Assembly: GCF_013044505.1 (NCBI RefSeq) | Contig: NZ_JABERD010000015.1 | Location: forward strand, 25,649-89,648 | Direction of reading: 5' to 3' | Length of the DNA stretch: 64,000 bases | Source of the DNA: Streptomyces sp. S3(2020) | GTDB taxonomy: Bacteria; Actinomycetota; Actinomycetes; Streptomycetales; Streptomycetaceae | Shown: positions 41,418-48,964 of the stretch, in pieces | Layout of the letters: every line of letters starts with the position of its first letter | How positions within the stretch are numbered: the first letter of the stretch is position 1 | Position numbers and translations under genes: made by a program | The notes under the pieces: model-generated | The model's database searches: none | What the model saw: the letters and a program-made list of their open reading frames with translations, nothing else | Told to the model about the DNA's origin: nothing

Positions 41418-42278
41418 TCAGCCCTCGATCGGCCAGTTCAGGACCTCGGAGATACCGCGGCCCATGATCCATTCAAGCTCCTCGGGCGTGAAGTCCCAGT
41501 GCTTGGTGAACTGCTCGATCGTGTCGGTGTAGGTGATGCCGTGCCCGAGCAGCCGGGTGATGTCGGTGCCGTAGAAGCAGCGCTGCGGTCCCATCCTGTC
41601 GACCATCTCGCGCACGTACTTCTGGATGTTGTTGTTCGGGAAGGGCTGCGTCGAGTAGCCGGGGAGGGCGGAGACCTTGACGTAGATGTTGGGGTGGGCG
41701 GCCAGGTCGGCGGTCTCCGCGACCCAGTAGCCGATCGCGTCGTCCACGCAGCGGGCCATGATGCCCATGTGGTCGATGATGATCTTCAACTCGGGGTGCC
41801 TGGCGGCTATCTCGCCCAGCTCCCGCTTCCAGATGGGGGCGTGGACCATGGTCGGAACGCGCAGCTCCTCGGCGATCGGCCAGTACCAGTCGTTGGTGCC
41901 GTCGATCATCCAGTTGCGGTCCTGCGGCCGGTGGAAGGTCAGGCGCGTGCCCTTCACATGCGGGTTCTGCGCGAAGTCCTTCAGCATCGCCTTGCCCTCT
42001 TCGGGCTTGTTCTGGGGGATGCGGGCCATGATGCCGAAGCGGTCGGGGTGCGCCTCGCAGGCCTCGAGGGCGTAGTCGATGCGGTCGCCCTCCCAGGACG
42101 GCGGCAGGATCAGCGCACGGTTGACGCCGGCCTCGTCCATCAGCTCCAGGGCCTCCTCGTAGGAGAAGGGGTCCTCGCGGTGGCCGTTGAGGCGGATGCG
42201 CTCCCGGGCGCCGGGGACCCAGGGACGGTCCGCGGACTCTTCCAGCCAGATGTGGATCTGCGTGTCGACAACGAACAT
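41418..42278 (-). CDS. Amidohydrolase-2 family (PDC lactonase / decarboxylase-like)
   Basis: A 286-residue TIM-barrel metal-dependent hydrolase of the amidohydro_2 group: N-terminal VDTQIHIWLEESADRPW (the H-x-W form with one His, like LigI-type lactonases), then GVNRALILPPSWEGDRIDYALE, KGTRLTFHRPQD, HPELKIIIDHMG (strand-6-like His) and RCFYGTDITRLL (final Asp). Relatives are 2-pyrone-4,6-dicarboxylate lactonase, 4-sulfomuconolactonase and ACMSD. A ring-derived lactone or carboxylated intermediate is the probable substrate. It is the first gene after a 135-bp gap containing a small palindrome and probably its own promoter. Confidence 0.83.
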   Translation of the reverse strand: MFVVDTQIHIWLEESADRPWVPGARERIRLNGHREDPFSYEEALELMDEAGVNRALILPPSWEGDRIDYALEACEAHPDRFGIMARIPQNKPEEGKAMLKDFAQNPHVKGTRLTFHRPQDRNWMIDGTNDWYWPIAEELRVPTMVHAPIWKRELGEIAARHPELKIIIDHMGIMARCVDDAIGYWVAETADLAAHPNIYVKVSALPGYSTQPFPNNNIQKYVREMVDRMGPQRCFYGTDITRLLGHGITYTDTIEQFTKHWDFTPEELEWIMGRGISEVLNWPIEG

Positions 42279-42368
42279 CGTTCGGCTCTTTCTCTTGGAA
42301 GGAGGGGGTGACGCTGTGCTGCGGTGGGAACGCTAGGCGGGTTCGGAGGCCTTGCGGAGCCCCTGGGA

Positions 42369-42387
42369 GCGCAAGCACTTGTTGCGC
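42369..42387. promoter_or_regulatory. Palindromic element upstream of the amidohydrolase operon
   Basis: GCGCAA (42369-42374) and TTGCGC (42382-42387) form a 6-bp inverted repeat with a 7-bp spacer. The 9-mer GCGCAAGCA at its left side recurs as its complement TGCTTGCGC at 45138-45146, in the divergent ALDH/ABM promoter. Two operons of the same block may share a regulator. Confidence 0.4.
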
Positions 42388-42413
42388 CGAAGTGCCCTGT
42401 CAGCAGGGCATCT

Positions 42414-43622
42414 TCAGGTTGCGGAGGTGTCACCGAAGACGGCGTCGACGATGTGCTCCGCGATCGCCATGGAGGCCGTGGCGGCGGGCGAGGGCGCGTT
42501 GCGTACGGCGGTGATCCGGCCGGCCCGGTGGATACGGAAGTCGTCGACGAGGGTGCCGTCGCGGTCCAGTGCCTGGGCGCGTACGCCCGCTCCGCCGCGC
42601 ACGACGTCCTTGACGCCGACGCCGGGGACGTACCGCCCCGCGTCCTTCATGAAGGCGGCCGCGGACAGGGCGCCGCGGTACTCCTTGACGCCGGTGCGCC
42701 AGTGCTGGGCGGCCATCCGCCAGGTGCCCGGGTAGGCCGCGATGCCCAGGAGGTCCTTCGGGGAGATCGTGCCCAGGGTGTAGCCCTCCCTGGCCAGCGC
42801 CAGGACGGCGTTGGGGCCGACCTCCACCGAGCCGTCGACGCGCGGGGTGAAGTGCACGCCGAGGAAGGGGTAGCGCGGGTCGGGGACCGGGTAGACGAGG
42901 CCGCGGACGAGATGCGTACGGTCCCGCCTGAGGAGCATGTACTCGCCGCGGAACGGGATGATCCTCGGTTCCGGTCTGTCCCGGGCGAGCTTGGCCACGG
43001 CGTCCGACTGGAGGCCCGCGCACAGGATCAGCCGGTCCACCCGGATCCTTTCCTGACCGGAGGCCACCTCGATGCCGCCCGGCACGTCGGTGATCGAGGT
43101 GACGGGGAAGCCGCGTCGCACCTCGCCGCCGGAGGCCTCGATGTCCGCCGCGAACTCCCGGGCGATCGCCTTGTAGTCGGTGATCGCGGTGCGCGGGGAG
43201 TGCAGGGCCGCGATGCCGCCGGCGTGCGGCTCGATCTCCCTGATCTCCTCCCGGGAGACCCTGCGCAGATCGGGCACGTGATTGTTCTTCGCCCGCTGGT
43301 AGAGGCTGTCCATACGGCCGAGCTCGTCCTCGCGCACGGCCATGACGAGCTTGCCGATCTCCTCGTACGGCAAGGAGCGTTCCTGGCAGTACTCCCGGAG
43401 CATCGACACGCCCCGTACGCACAGGTCGGCCTTGAGACTGCCCGGCGCGTAGTAGATACCGGCGTGCACGACGCCCGAGTTGTGGCCGGTCTGGTGGACG
43501 GCGACGTCCTGTTCCTTCTCCAGCACCACGACACGGGTCCCGGGGCGGCGCAGGGCGATGTCCCGACCGGTGGCCAGGCCCACGATGCCGGCGCCGACGA
43601 TGCCGACGGTCTCGTCAGCCAC
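42414..43622 (-). CDS. lhgO: FAD-dependent L-2-hydroxyglutarate oxidase-like protein (LhgO)
   Basis: A 402-residue DAO-family oxidoreductase with the FAD Rossmann motif VGIVGAGIVGLATGRDIALRRPG and the LhgO-characteristic QTGHNSGVVHAGIYYAPGSLKADLCVRG. Later segments IPFRGEYMLLRRD, YPVPDPRYPFLGVHFTPRVDGSVEVGPNAV and ALDRDGTLVDDFRI match this family throughout. LhgO oxidises L-2-hydroxyglutarate to 2-oxoglutarate and passes electrons to quinones. The GTG start overlaps the ALDH stop by 8 nt, so the two are translated together. It suggests that a 2-hydroxy-dicarboxylate arises in this pathway; housekeeping repair of L-2-hydroxyglutarate is the alternative. Confidence 0.87.
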   Translation of the reverse strand: MADETVGIVGAGIVGLATGRDIALRRPGTRVVVLEKEQDVAVHQTGHNSGVVHAGIYYAPGSLKADLCVRGVSMLREYCQERSLPYEEIGKLVMAVREDELGRMDSLYQRAKNNHVPDLRRVSREEIREIEPHAGGIAALHSPRTAITDYKAIAREFAADIEASGGEVRRGFPVTSITDVPGGIEVASGQERIRVDRLILCAGLQSDAVAKLARDRPEPRIIPFRGEYMLLRRDRTHLVRGLVYPVPDPRYPFLGVHFTPRVDGSVEVGPNAVLALAREGYTLGTISPKDLLGIAAYPGTWRMAAQHWRTGVKEYRGALSAAAFMKDAGRYVPGVGVKDVVRGGAGVRAQALDRDGTLVDDFRIHRAGRITAVRNAPSPAATASMAIAEHIVDAVFGDTSAT

Positions 43623-45081
43623 GGGCCCGCTCCGGGGCGCCGATGTTGACGGCCACCGTCTTGACGCGGGTGGAGAAGCGGAGCACCTCGTCGCCCTGCT
43701 CCTTGTAGGCCGTACCGGAGTCGCGGAAGCCGCCGAAGGGCAGGTGGACGTCCCAGCCGGTGGTGGTCGTGTTCACGGCGATCTGACCGCACTCCGCCTC
43801 GTCGGCGAAGCGGTGGGCCTTGCTCAGATCCTGAGTGAAGACCGCGGCCGCGAGGCCGAAGTCGGAGTCGTTGACCGCGTCGACGGCCTCGGTGAAGCCG
43901 CCGACCGCGCGGACGACGAGAACCGGGCCGAAGACCTCCTCGCGCCAGATCGCCGTCTCGGGGCTGACGTCGGCGAGGACGGTCGGCTGTACGTAGCAGC
44001 CGTGTTCGTGGTCGCCCTCGGTGTCGGCCCTGCCGCCGGTGAGGACGACGGCGCCCTGTTCGACGGCCCGCGCCACGTCGGCGAGCACGCTGTCGCGCTG
44101 CTTGGGGCTCGACAGCGGGCACAGGGTCGTCGCCGGGTCGGTGCCGGGGCCGACCTTGAGCGCCTCGACCTCCAGGACCAGCAGCCGGGCGAACTCCTCG
44201 TACACCGGCTGCTCGACGAGGACCCGGCTGGTGGCGGTGCAGCGCTGTCCGGCCTGGCCGAAGGAGGCGGCCACGACGGCCTTGGCGGCGGCGGGGAGTT
44301 CGGCGTCCCGCAGGACCACGGACGCGTTCTTGCCGCCGAGTTCGCCCTGGAAGCGGACGTTGCGGTCGGCGAGGCGGCGGCGGATGCGGTTGCCCACGGC
44401 GTTGGAGCCGGTGAAGGTGATGCCGGTGATCCGAGGGTCGTCGAGGAGGGTCTCCTCGATCTCCGCGGTGCGCCCGGTGACGACGTTCAGGACGCCGGGC
44501 GGCAGACCGGCGTCGTGCAGGGCGCGGGCGAAGCGCAGGCCGGAGAGCGGGGTCTCGGTGGCCGGCTTGAACACGGCCGTGTTGCCGGCGGCGAGCAGCG
44601 GGGCGAGCTTGCGGGCCGGGGTGATCAGCGGGTCGTTCCAGGGGCTGATCACGAGGATCGTGCCGAGGGGTTCGCGCTGGGTGTGGGTGCGGTGGTTCGG
44701 GCGTACGTCGTGCAGGAGGGTGCCGTAGCCCTGGCGGGCCAGGCCCGCGTAGTAGTCGAGGAAGTCGGCGGCCTTGAGGGTCTCGCCGGTCGCCTCGGCC
44801 AGGGTCTTGCCGTTCTCGGCGGTGACGTCGGCGGCGATCTCGGCGGCCCGCTCGCGGATCAGCCGGGCCGCGTCGGTGAGGATCCGCGCCCGCTCGAAGG
44901 GGCTGGTGCGCTTCCAGACGGCGAAGGCGCGCTCGGCGTGGTCGTAGAGGCGGGTGACGTCCTTGGCGGTGAGGGCGGGGACACGGGCGATCGGGGCACG
45001 GACGTCGGCCGGGTCGTGGACGTCGATCCACTCGCCGGTCGTCACCCACTCCCCGCCGGAGAGGGTTTCGAGAGTACGCAT
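43615..45081 (-). CDS. Aldehyde dehydrogenase (NAD(P)-dependent)
   Basis: A 488-residue ALDH with the NAD-binding region ILVISPWNDPLITPARKLAPLLAAGN, the catalytic Glu in FQGELGGKNASVV, the catalytic Cys in FGQAGQRCTATSR and the C-terminal EEVFGPVLVV and LPFGGFRDSG. Of its relatives, 2,5-dioxovalerate (ketoglutarate semialdehyde) and vanillin-type dehydrogenases come closest by feel. The start is ATG 45081; two GTG codons at 45093 and 45090 are alternatives with a better GGTGAG spacing. Divergent from the ABM monooxygenase gene, it leads the LhgO-containing block. Confidence 0.87.
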   Translation of the reverse strand: MRTLETLSGGEWVTTGEWIDVHDPADVRAPIARVPALTAKDVTRLYDHAERAFAVWKRTSPFERARILTDAARLIRERAAEIAADVTAENGKTLAEATGETLKAADFLDYYAGLARQGYGTLLHDVRPNHRTHTQREPLGTILVISPWNDPLITPARKLAPLLAAGNTAVFKPATETPLSGLRFARALHDAGLPPGVLNVVTGRTAEIEETLLDDPRITGITFTGSNAVGNRIRRRLADRNVRFQGELGGKNASVVLRDAELPAAAKAVVAASFGQAGQRCTATSRVLVEQPVYEEFARLLVLEVEALKVGPGTDPATTLCPLSSPKQRDSVLADVARAVEQGAVVLTGGRADTEGDHEHGCYVQPTVLADVSPETAIWREEVFGPVLVVRAVGGFTEAVDAVNDSDFGLAAAVFTQDLSKAHRFADEAECGQIAVNTTTTGWDVHLPFGGFRDSGTAYKEQGDEVLRFSTRVKTVAVNIGAPERARG

Positions 45082-45217
45082 ACGGCTCACCACACCTCAC
45101 CGAGGGAGAAGGGGACCAGTCCCGGGGCGGCAGACATTGCTTGCGCTCCGCGCGAGCCGCTCATCAGGGGATTCATGCTGGAATCGGCGGGCCGAACCAG
45201 CGATCAGGAGGAACAAG

Positions 45218-45496
45218 ATGGCCTATGCAGTCATCGCCCGCTATCACTGCGCTCCCGCCGACGAAGGCGCGGTACGGGCCGCGCTGTTGGAGGTGCGGGA
45301 GCGGACGCGTGCGGAGCCGGCGAATCTGGCCTACGAGGTGCATGCCGTGGAGGGCGGGTTCCTGCTGTACGAGCAGTACGCCGACCAGGACGGGTTCGAG
45401 GCGCACAAGGCTGCCGGGCACTTCCGGGAGTTGATCGTGGAGACGGTGTGGCCGGCGCTCACGGATCGTTCCGTGACCTTTGCCGAAGTGCTTTAG
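45218..45496 (+). CDS. Antibiotic biosynthesis monooxygenase (ABM)-fold protein, YgiN-like
   Basis: A 92-residue dimeric alpha/beta-barrel protein of the ABM family: Y-A-V-I-A-R-Y-H-C start, P-A-N-L-A-Y-E-V-H on the second strand, F-L-L-Y-E-Q-Y-A-D-Q-D-G-F-E-A-H-K and H-F-R-E-L in the second half. Relatives are quinol monooxygenases or unassigned small enzymes acting on aromatics. AGGAGGA gives an ideal ribosome binding site. It is the only plus-strand gene inside a large minus-strand catabolic region and is divergent from the ALDH, from which it is separated by about 135 bp holding both promoters. Confidence 0.82.
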   Translation: MAYAVIARYHCAPADEGAVRAALLEVRERTRAEPANLAYEVHAVEGGFLLYEQYADQDGFEAHKAAGHFRELIVETVWPALTDRSVTFAEVL

Positions 45497-45521
45497 CGTC
45501 TGCCTGGCTTGTGTCCGTTTC

Positions 45522-45566
45522 GGGGCGCGGGTCGACTGTGGCTTGTCGCGCAGTTCCCCGCGCCCC
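45522..45566. repeat. Streptomyces intergenic repeat / terminator hairpin
   Basis: GGGGCGCGGG (45522-45531) pairs with CCCGCGCCCC (45557-45566); the loop contains TGTGGCTTGTCGCGCAGTT. This sequence resembles the GGGGCGCGGGGAACTGCGCGACAAGCCAC repeat that is very common in Streptomyces intergenic regions. It lies between convergent genes and likely serves as a terminator. Confidence 0.75.
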
Positions 45567-45576
45567 TAAGCGCGTT

Positions 45577-46554
45577 CTAGAACTCGTTGCCCCATACGTA
45601 CCGGGCGAGAGTCTCAACCAATACCAGCTTCCTACGCTGCTCCTCCGCATTCAGCAGCGGCCTGCTCGCCACGTCCGCGAAGCCCCTCGACGGGGACAGG
45701 GCCGCGTCCTCCAGGTCCTTCAGTTCGCCCGCCGCGTCGATGCGGGCCAGGACCGTGTCGAGGTCCTCCAGTTCGGGCGTCGTCGCGTCCACCACGCCCA
45801 GGCAGACGTCGCGGTCCTCCGGGAGCGCCCTGACCAGGTCGAGTTCGGCCTCGGTGCCCTGGTCGAAGGGGAGGATCCAGCGGTCGGCCGGGATCCCGGC
45901 GTAGAGCCGCTCGACGCGGGCCCGGTCCACCTCGGCGGGGGCCGTCCAGCCGGGGCAGACACCGATCCGGACGCCTTCCGGCCGCTCGTCGAGCCGGACC
46001 GCGAGTGCGTCGATCGCCACCGCGTCCTCGAAGGACAGCGAACCCGGGTCGGCGTCCAGCAGAAGCGGGTTGTCGAGCTGGATCAGGCGCACGCCCTTCG
46101 ACACGAGCAGCGCGATCTCCGCCTGGACGATCTCCGCGAACGCCTCGCCCAGCGCGCGTGCGGAGGCGACGCCGAGGTCCGGCCGGTACGTCGTGGCGGC
46201 GAGGTACGCCGGGGACGGCAGCGACACCTTGGGGGCGATCACCGTCAGTTCGGCGAGCCTGGCGGCCCAGTCCGCGACCAGTGGGCCGTCCGCCTTGGGC
46301 AGGGACTCCGCGACCCAGCGGACCAGACCGCCGGGGCCCGTCTCGTTCGTACGACGGATTCCTGACACTCCGTCAAGGACAGCGCTGCGGAAGTCCTCCC
46401 GGGGGAAGTCGCCGTCGGTGACGACCGTGGAGCGCAGTCTGCGCTGGAGGACCACCGCGTCCTGGACCGCCTGCTCCGCGCCGATCGCGTCGAGGTCGGT
46501 GGGGCGGACCAGGCTGCCGTGGTGGTCGATGCGGTAGTTGAAAGTGTCGGCCAT
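45577..46554 (-). CDS. MetE C-terminal-like methyltransferase fold, zinc site degenerate
   Basis: A 325-residue single-domain homologue of cobalamin-independent methionine synthase. The start FNYRIDHHGSLVRP and VVTDGDFPREDF correspond to the H-x-G-S-x-x-R-P and T-D-G-E-x-x-R motifs. The zinc-binding residues are altered: the usual H-x-C is G-V-C in RIGVCPGW, and the terminal S-P-Q-C-G-F is S-P-S-R-G-F. Thiol activation of the MetE type therefore looks impaired. It is the last gene of the meta-cleavage-like operon, 4 nt after a GlcG-like gene, and could demethylate or bind a pathway intermediate. True methionine synthesis is unlikely. Confidence 0.75.
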   Translation of the reverse strand: MADTFNYRIDHHGSLVRPTDLDAIGAEQAVQDAVVLQRRLRSTVVTDGDFPREDFRSAVLDGVSGIRRTNETGPGGLVRWVAESLPKADGPLVADWAARLAELTVIAPKVSLPSPAYLAATTYRPDLGVASARALGEAFAEIVQAEIALLVSKGVRLIQLDNPLLLDADPGSLSFEDAVAIDALAVRLDERPEGVRIGVCPGWTAPAEVDRARVERLYAGIPADRWILPFDQGTEAELDLVRALPEDRDVCLGVVDATTPELEDLDTVLARIDAAGELKDLEDAALSPSRGFADVASRPLLNAEEQRRKLVLVETLARYVWGNEF

Positions 46555-46558
46555 GGTG

Positions 46559-47017
46559 TCAGTCCCTTCCGCCCGTGACGCCCCACGCCGCGAACTCCAG
46601 CTCGTAGCCCAGGGATCGCAGGACGTCCTCGGCGATCCGCTGGTCCTCGTCGGCGGTGCCGCCGGCGATACCGAGACCGCCGATGATCTCGCCGTCCTTC
46701 TTGATGGTGACGCTGCCCTCGGTGGCCATGATCGGCATGGCGGCGCCGGGGAGCTGGGAGAGCTGGGAGAAGAAGACGGGCTGGCTCTCCTGCCACTTCT
46801 TCAGCATCGTGCCGGGGCGCTGCATGATCGCCGCGGTGTAGGCCTTGGCGCGGGCGATGTCCGGGGTGAGCGGGCGGGCGCCGTCGGGGCGTCGGATGGC
46901 GATCGGGAAGCCGCCCGCGTCCACCACGGCGACGCTCACCGCCTTGCCGATCTCCTGGGCGCGCTGGTGGGCGGCGACGATGATCTCCTCGGCCGCGTCC
47001 AGGGTGAGGGTGCTCAT
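46559..47017 (-). CDS. GlcG/HbpS-family protein
   Basis: A 152-residue protein of the GlcG/HbpS (DUF336) family: LTLDAAEEIIVAAHQRAQEIG, VSVAVVDAGGFPIAIRRPDGA, ARAKAYTAAIMQRPG, GEIIGGLGIAGGTADEDQRIAEDVL. HbpS binds haem in Streptomyces reticuli as a secreted sensor accessory; cytosolic GlcG-like members occur in many degradation operons with unknown roles. No signal peptide is seen here, so the cytosolic type is more likely. The ATG overlaps the hydrolase stop (ATGA), indicating coupling with the upstream gene. Confidence 0.85.
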   Translation of the reverse strand: MSTLTLDAAEEIIVAAHQRAQEIGKAVSVAVVDAGGFPIAIRRPDGARPLTPDIARAKAYTAAIMQRPGTMLKKWQESQPVFFSQLSQLPGAAMPIMATEGSVTIKKDGEIIGGLGIAGGTADEDQRIAEDVLRSLGYELEFAAWGVTGGRD

Positions 47018-47799
47018 GCGATGTCCTTCTGTGCGGTCAGGGTGCGGCGCAGACGGGCGACGGCCGCGTTGTAGGCGCCGGGTGTCTCCCAGTACATGGA
47101 GTGCGGGGCGCCCTCGACGATCTCCAGGTGCGAGCCGGGCAGCAGTTCGTGGGCGCGGGTCACGGTCTTCACGCCGAGCACCGCGTCCTTCTCGCCGGCG
47201 AGGAAGGCGACCGTGACGCCGGAGGCCTGGATGTCGTCCAGGGAGGGCCCGTCGGTGTCGAGGTTGCGCAGGTCCTGCATCCTGGCGACGTTGAACGTGC
47301 CCATCTGCTGGAACAGGAAGGTGAGGTCGGCGCGCTCCCGCTGGAACGGCTTGGTCAGCAGGCGGTCGATGACGGGCAGTTTGACGGCCTCGGCGCGGTC
47401 GGCGGCGGCCAGCTCCTTGAGCTCGGGGTGGCTGATGCCGCCGAGGGAGTGGCCGAGGACGACGGAGGAGACCCGCTCGGGGCGGAGCAGGGCTGCGCGC
47501 AGGGCGGCGACGGAACCGATGGACTGGCCGACGAGCATGACGTCGGTGAGGTCCTCCTGGTCCAGGACGGCCACGACGTCGCCGGGGAAGTCCTGGCCGT
47601 CGAACTCCAGCATGGCGGAGTCGGACTTGCCGAAGCCGCGCAGGTCGATGGTGATGACGGTGAACTCGTCGCGCAGCGCGGCCACTTGCTGCCACCAGGC
47701 GGCGTGGTGGCCGCCGCTGCCGTGCACGAACAGGATCGCCGGACCGCTGCCGTGGCGCTCGTAGTAGATGGAGGTGCCGTCGGAGTCGGCAATAGGCAT
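47014..47799 (-). CDS. Alpha/beta hydrolase, meta-cleavage-product-hydrolase-like
   Basis: A 261-residue alpha/beta hydrolase with oxyanion motif FVHGSGGHHAAWW, nucleophile elbow LVGQSIGSVAA (G-Q-S-I-G), a catalytic acid in AFLAGEKDAVLGV and His in VEGAPHSMYWETP. There is a helical lid around DRLLTKPFQRERADLTFLFQ. Such enzymes hydrolyse C-C bonds of meta-cleavage products (BphD/TodF type) or lactones. Its place between a VOC protein and FAH-family gene upstream and GlcG downstream supports a role in aromatic ring degradation. It starts 27 nt after the VOC stop. Confidence 0.8.
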   Translation of the reverse strand: MPIADSDGTSIYYERHGSGPAILFVHGSGGHHAAWWQQVAALRDEFTVITIDLRGFGKSDSAMLEFDGQDFPGDVVAVLDQEDLTDVMLVGQSIGSVAALRAALLRPERVSSVVLGHSLGGISHPELKELAAADRAEAVKLPVIDRLLTKPFQRERADLTFLFQQMGTFNVARMQDLRNLDTDGPSLDDIQASGVTVAFLAGEKDAVLGVKTVTRAHELLPGSHLEIVEGAPHSMYWETPGAYNAAVARLRRTLTAQKDIA

Positions 47800-47825
47800 G
47801 TGAGTGAACTCCCGTGCAGACAGGC

Positions 47826-48197
47826 TCAGTTGGGGCGCTTGGCGTGGTACACGAGCTCGATCATGGTGTGGTCGGGGTCGTGGATGTAGCAGAACTTCGA
47901 CTGGTTCTCGGGGCGCTGGATCGGGCGGGTGTGCCGGATGCCCAGCTCCTTCAGGTGCGCCAGGAAGTCGTCCCAGTCGTCGACCTCGACGGCGAAGTGA
48001 TAGGGCGCCATGCGCTCCATCTCCTCGACCGGTGTGAAGTGCAGATCGAAGTTGCCCCGGGTCATCAGCACCACACGGGTGTTGGACTTGGGCATGATCC
48101 GCTTCATCCCGAAGACCTTGGTGTACCACTCGGCGGTCCGGTCGGGGTCGGTGGTGGGGAAGTTGACATGGTGGATGTAGCGGGGTGCCGCACTCAT
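47826..48197 (-). CDS. VOC-family single-domain protein (glyoxalase/dioxygenase fold)
   Basis: A 123-residue vicinal-oxygen-chelate protein: RYIHHVNFPTTDPDRTAEWYTKVFG (first His ligand), YHFAVEVDDWDDFLAHLKELG and the C-terminal DPDHTMIELVYH with the terminal Glu ligand. Metal ligands H, H and E are plausible. It could be a small ring-cleavage dioxygenase, an epimerase or a lyase. Its ATG overlaps the FAH-family stop (ATGA), so both are produced together. The size allows a homodimer with two metal sites. Confidence 0.82.
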   Translation of the reverse strand: MSAAPRYIHHVNFPTTDPDRTAEWYTKVFGMKRIMPKSNTRVVLMTRGNFDLHFTPVEEMERMAPYHFAVEVDDWDDFLAHLKELGIRHTRPIQRPENQSKFCYIHDPDHTMIELVYHAKRPN

Positions 48198-48964
48198 TGC
48201 TGGTTCCCTTCGAGTTGTACGGAGTTGGAGAGCACGCCGATGCCGCTGATCTCGACGTCCACGGTGTCGCCCGGCTCCAGCTGGCAGGTCGACTCGGCGC
48301 CCATCCAGAGCACGTCGCCGGGCTGGACGGTGACGTGCTTGGTCATCTCGACCAGGTAGTCGAAGGGGTCGAACACCATGTCGCCGGTGGGGAACCGGGA
48401 CCGGACCTCGCCGTTGACCCGTAGCGTCGTGGTCTGGGCGAGCGCGTCGACGCCGGTCTCGATCCAGGGACCCATCGGTTTGAACGTGTCGCTGTTCTTG
48501 CTGCGCCAGAACGTGCGGTCGGCGTGCTGCCAGCCGCGGGCGCTGATGTCGTTGCCGATCGTCCAGCCGAAGACGGACGTGCGGGCCTCGTCGTACGTCG
48601 CGTGCCGCAGTGTGCGGCCGATGACGGCGACGAGTTCGGGCTCGGCCTCGAAGCGGCCCTCGACCCCGCGCGGCTTGACGACGGGCGAAAGGTGCCCGGT
48701 CAGCGCGTTGTTGGCCCGGTAGCCGATCTCGGGACGGTCGGGGGTCGCGGCGCCCGCGTGCGCGATGTGCCGCGGGTAGTTGAAGCCGACGGCGTAGAAG
48801 ACGGACGGGACGACGGGCGGCAGCCAGTGCGCTTCGGCGACGGGTACCGTGCCGAGGGTGTCGGGGTCGCCGTCCAGCGGGGAGCCGGAGAGCAGTTCGA
48901 CGTCCTGCTCCCCCACCCGGCCCCACACCGCGCGGCCACCGACCGAGACTCGCGCGTACCTCAT
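48194..48964 (-). CDS. Fumarylacetoacetate hydrolase (FAH) family protein
   Basis: A 256-residue FAH-superfamily enzyme. Markers are FYAVGFNYPRHIAHAG, RFEAEPELVAVIGRTLRHAT (the metal-binding E-x-E), VFGWTIGNDISARGWQ, KPMGPWIETG, GDVLWMGAESTCQLEPGDTVDVEISGIG. The family includes 2-oxopent-4-enoate hydratases, 4-oxalocrotonate decarboxylases and fumarylpyruvate hydrolases, all steps after aromatic ring opening. The R-S-K-N-S-D-T-F variant of the family's R-x-K-x-x-D loop is present. Start ATG overlaps the ALDH stop by 4 nt. It acts in the cytoplasm on a ring-fission product. Confidence 0.87.
   Translation of the reverse strand: MRYARVSVGGRAVWGRVGEQDVELLSGSPLDGDPDTLGTVPVAEAHWLPPVVPSVFYAVGFNYPRHIAHAGAATPDRPEIGYRANNALTGHLSPVVKPRGVEGRFEAEPELVAVIGRTLRHATYDEARTSVFGWTIGNDISARGWQHADRTFWRSKNSDTFKPMGPWIETGVDALAQTTTLRVNGEVRSRFPTGDMVFDPFDYLVEMTKHVTVQPGDVLWMGAESTCQLEPGDTVDVEISGIGVLSNSVQLEGNQQ

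Noticed and set aside
45577..46554. Annotation as methionine synthase (metE)
   Set aside because: Only the C-terminal-like domain is present and zinc ligands are substituted.
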